This document shows positions 51,279 to 51,889 of a DNA stretch of 51,889 bases, piece by piece. The stretch lies in the NCBI GenBank assembly GCA_017444015.1, contig JAFSXN010000015.1:1-51889 (forward strand), given 5' to 3'. A program made the translations under genes and the position numbers. The notes under the pieces were generated by a model. That model saw only the letters and a program-made list of their open reading frames with translations. It was not told the origin of the DNA and searched no databases. How positions within the stretch are numbered: the first letter of the stretch is position 1; each line of letters opens with the position of its first letter. This stretch comes from Lachnospiraceae bacterium. Lineage in GTDB: Bacteria > Bacillota > Clostridia > Lachnospirales > Lachnospiraceae.

Positions 51279-51476
51279 AACAGCTATCCGCTTTCAAGTC
51301 CTTAAGAGAAGACCTTAAGCGAGAAGCCATGGAGAGAAATCAGCGGTCAAAAATGCTCAGTCAATTTTACAATTATTACAATTTATGAATCATTCGTAGC
51401 TCCTTTAGAACACTTTAGAACGATATACGTACTGATGATAATTATATGTGAAAAAATGTTATCGTCTACCTCTCAC

Positions 51477-51503
51477 AAGACACAGGGACGATTCCTTTGT
51501 CTT
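51477..51503. repeat. REP-like palindrome 1
   Basis: AAGACA (51477-51482) pairs with TGTCTT (51498-51503) around an imperfectly symmetric CAGGGACGATTCCTT. The second copy at 51714 is a related sequence on the opposite reading (GAACCGTCCC). Confidence 0.55.
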
Positions 51504-51713
51504 ATATAGATATCTGGTCCTGCAAACAGTATAACTTCATTTACAATATCTAAATTGAAAATTTACCGCAATGTATTAAACGTTCATGTAGATAGGATTA
51601 CAATGATAACACAACATCTCGGAGCTTAGGCTCCGGGCTGTCTTGTAATTCATTCACTGTTCAACGGTTAATGACATATTTCTTTATCATAATTCATTCA
51701 CTATAGCTATGGA

Positions 51714-51736
51714 AGACAGAGAACCGTCCCCTGTCT
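51714..51736. repeat. REP-like palindrome 2
   Basis: AGACAG (51714-51719)/CTGTCT (51731-51736) around AGAACCGTCCC, followed by a CCCCTGTCTCCC direct repeat. It lies 38 bp before the EAL gene stop codon, on its 3' side. Confidence 0.55.
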
Positions 51737-51774
51737 CCCCTGTCTCCCTTCTTTATTCCTCCATTTCAGCCACG

Positions 51775-51889
51775 TCATTTCCTATATGTTCTATTTCTCA
51801 GCCTTTCTTCAAAGTCAGACGACGGCATAGGTCTGTCGTAATAGAAGCCCTGAATTATAAAGCATCCGGCACTGTTTACAAACTTAAGC
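51775..51889 (-). CDS. C-terminal end of an EAL-domain protein (partial)
   Basis: The last 37 codons of a gene that begins beyond the window. IIQGFYYDRPMPSSDFEERL matches the conserved ending of EAL c-di-GMP phosphodiesterase domains (QGYxxxRPMPxxEFE). Cut by the window edge; domains before EAL cannot be seen. Confidence 0.7.
   Translation of the reverse strand, partial: LKFVNSAGCFIIQGFYYDRPMPSSDFEERLRNRTYRK

Larger units (their letters stand above)
50842..51774. other. 933-bp region of gene debris and palindromes
   Basis: No intact gene of normal size. It holds a PAS fragment (50959-51048), a possible small frame (51090-51278), a CGGAGC/GCTCCG hairpin (51620-51635), 13-bp direct repeats TAATTCATTCACT (51646-51658 and 51690-51702) and two REP-like palindromes (51477-51503, 51714-51736). 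The rest is AT-rich and shows nothing recognisable. Confidence 0.6.

Overview
This 51.9-kb window looks like the chromosome of an anaerobic Gram-positive Firmicute, most likely a Clostridia/Lachnospiraceae-type bacterium. The evidence is a rubrerythrin, a ribosomal protein L27 with a Prp-cleavable N-terminus next to prp, a LexA/YneA-like SOS pair with Gram-positive CGAAC-N4-GTTC boxes, the obg-yhbY-yqeK-rsfS group, two lipoprotein solute-binding proteins, and strong AGGAGG-type ribosome binding sites. No rRNA, tRNA, CRISPR array or transposase gene was seen.

Layout. 1-3.1 kb: a structured repeat, then asd, a PAS-like small protein and a DUF234-type ATPase with worn-out catalytic motifs. 3.2-8.5 kb: a 246-bp nested palindrome, then a polar amino acid ABC transporter (lipoprotein, permease, ATPase) overlapping topoisomerase III, and a left-handed beta-helix acyltransferase-like protein. 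8.5-14.6 kb: a structured leader and a 592-residue single-pass membrane protein made of 19-residue helical repeats, running into a branched-chain amino acid cluster (ilvB, two different small subunits, ilvC). 14.8-18 kb: cytidylate-kinase-like protein, AI-2E family membrane protein, zinc-type binding lipoprotein. 18.2-26.9 kb: rubrerythrin, tyrosine recombinase, SOS region, rsfS/yqeK, a secreted InlB-type protein with a Cys/Asp-rich tail, yhbY/obg, and rplU-prp-rpmA behind an L21-type leader. 26.9-31.5 kb: DUF362 ferredoxin protein, alpha-amylase-family enzyme and a degenerate HD-GYP protein.

31.6-51.9 kb is a signalling island mostly on the minus strand. It holds an MscS channel fused to two extracytoplasmic sensor regions, a divergent FIST-kinase-receiver protein, and a compact operon of an APC permease fused to a hybrid kinase, a second hybrid kinase with an Hpt domain, and an HD-GYP c-di-GMP phosphodiesterase. 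An MBOAT/DHHW acetylation pair follows, with an OmpR-type two-component system and a double-PepSY protein. Decayed genes (Pr6Pr-like, Ig-like, PAS fragment) lie between, and the window ends inside an EAL-domain gene.

The most unusual signals are: a family of exactly 103-bp branched palindromes (four full copies plus one diverged) placed at gene ends; one of these nested inside a larger 246-bp multi-hairpin element; the 19-residue-repeat protein; and the transporter-kinase and channel-sensor fusions. Functions are inferred from motifs read by eye; no database search was run.
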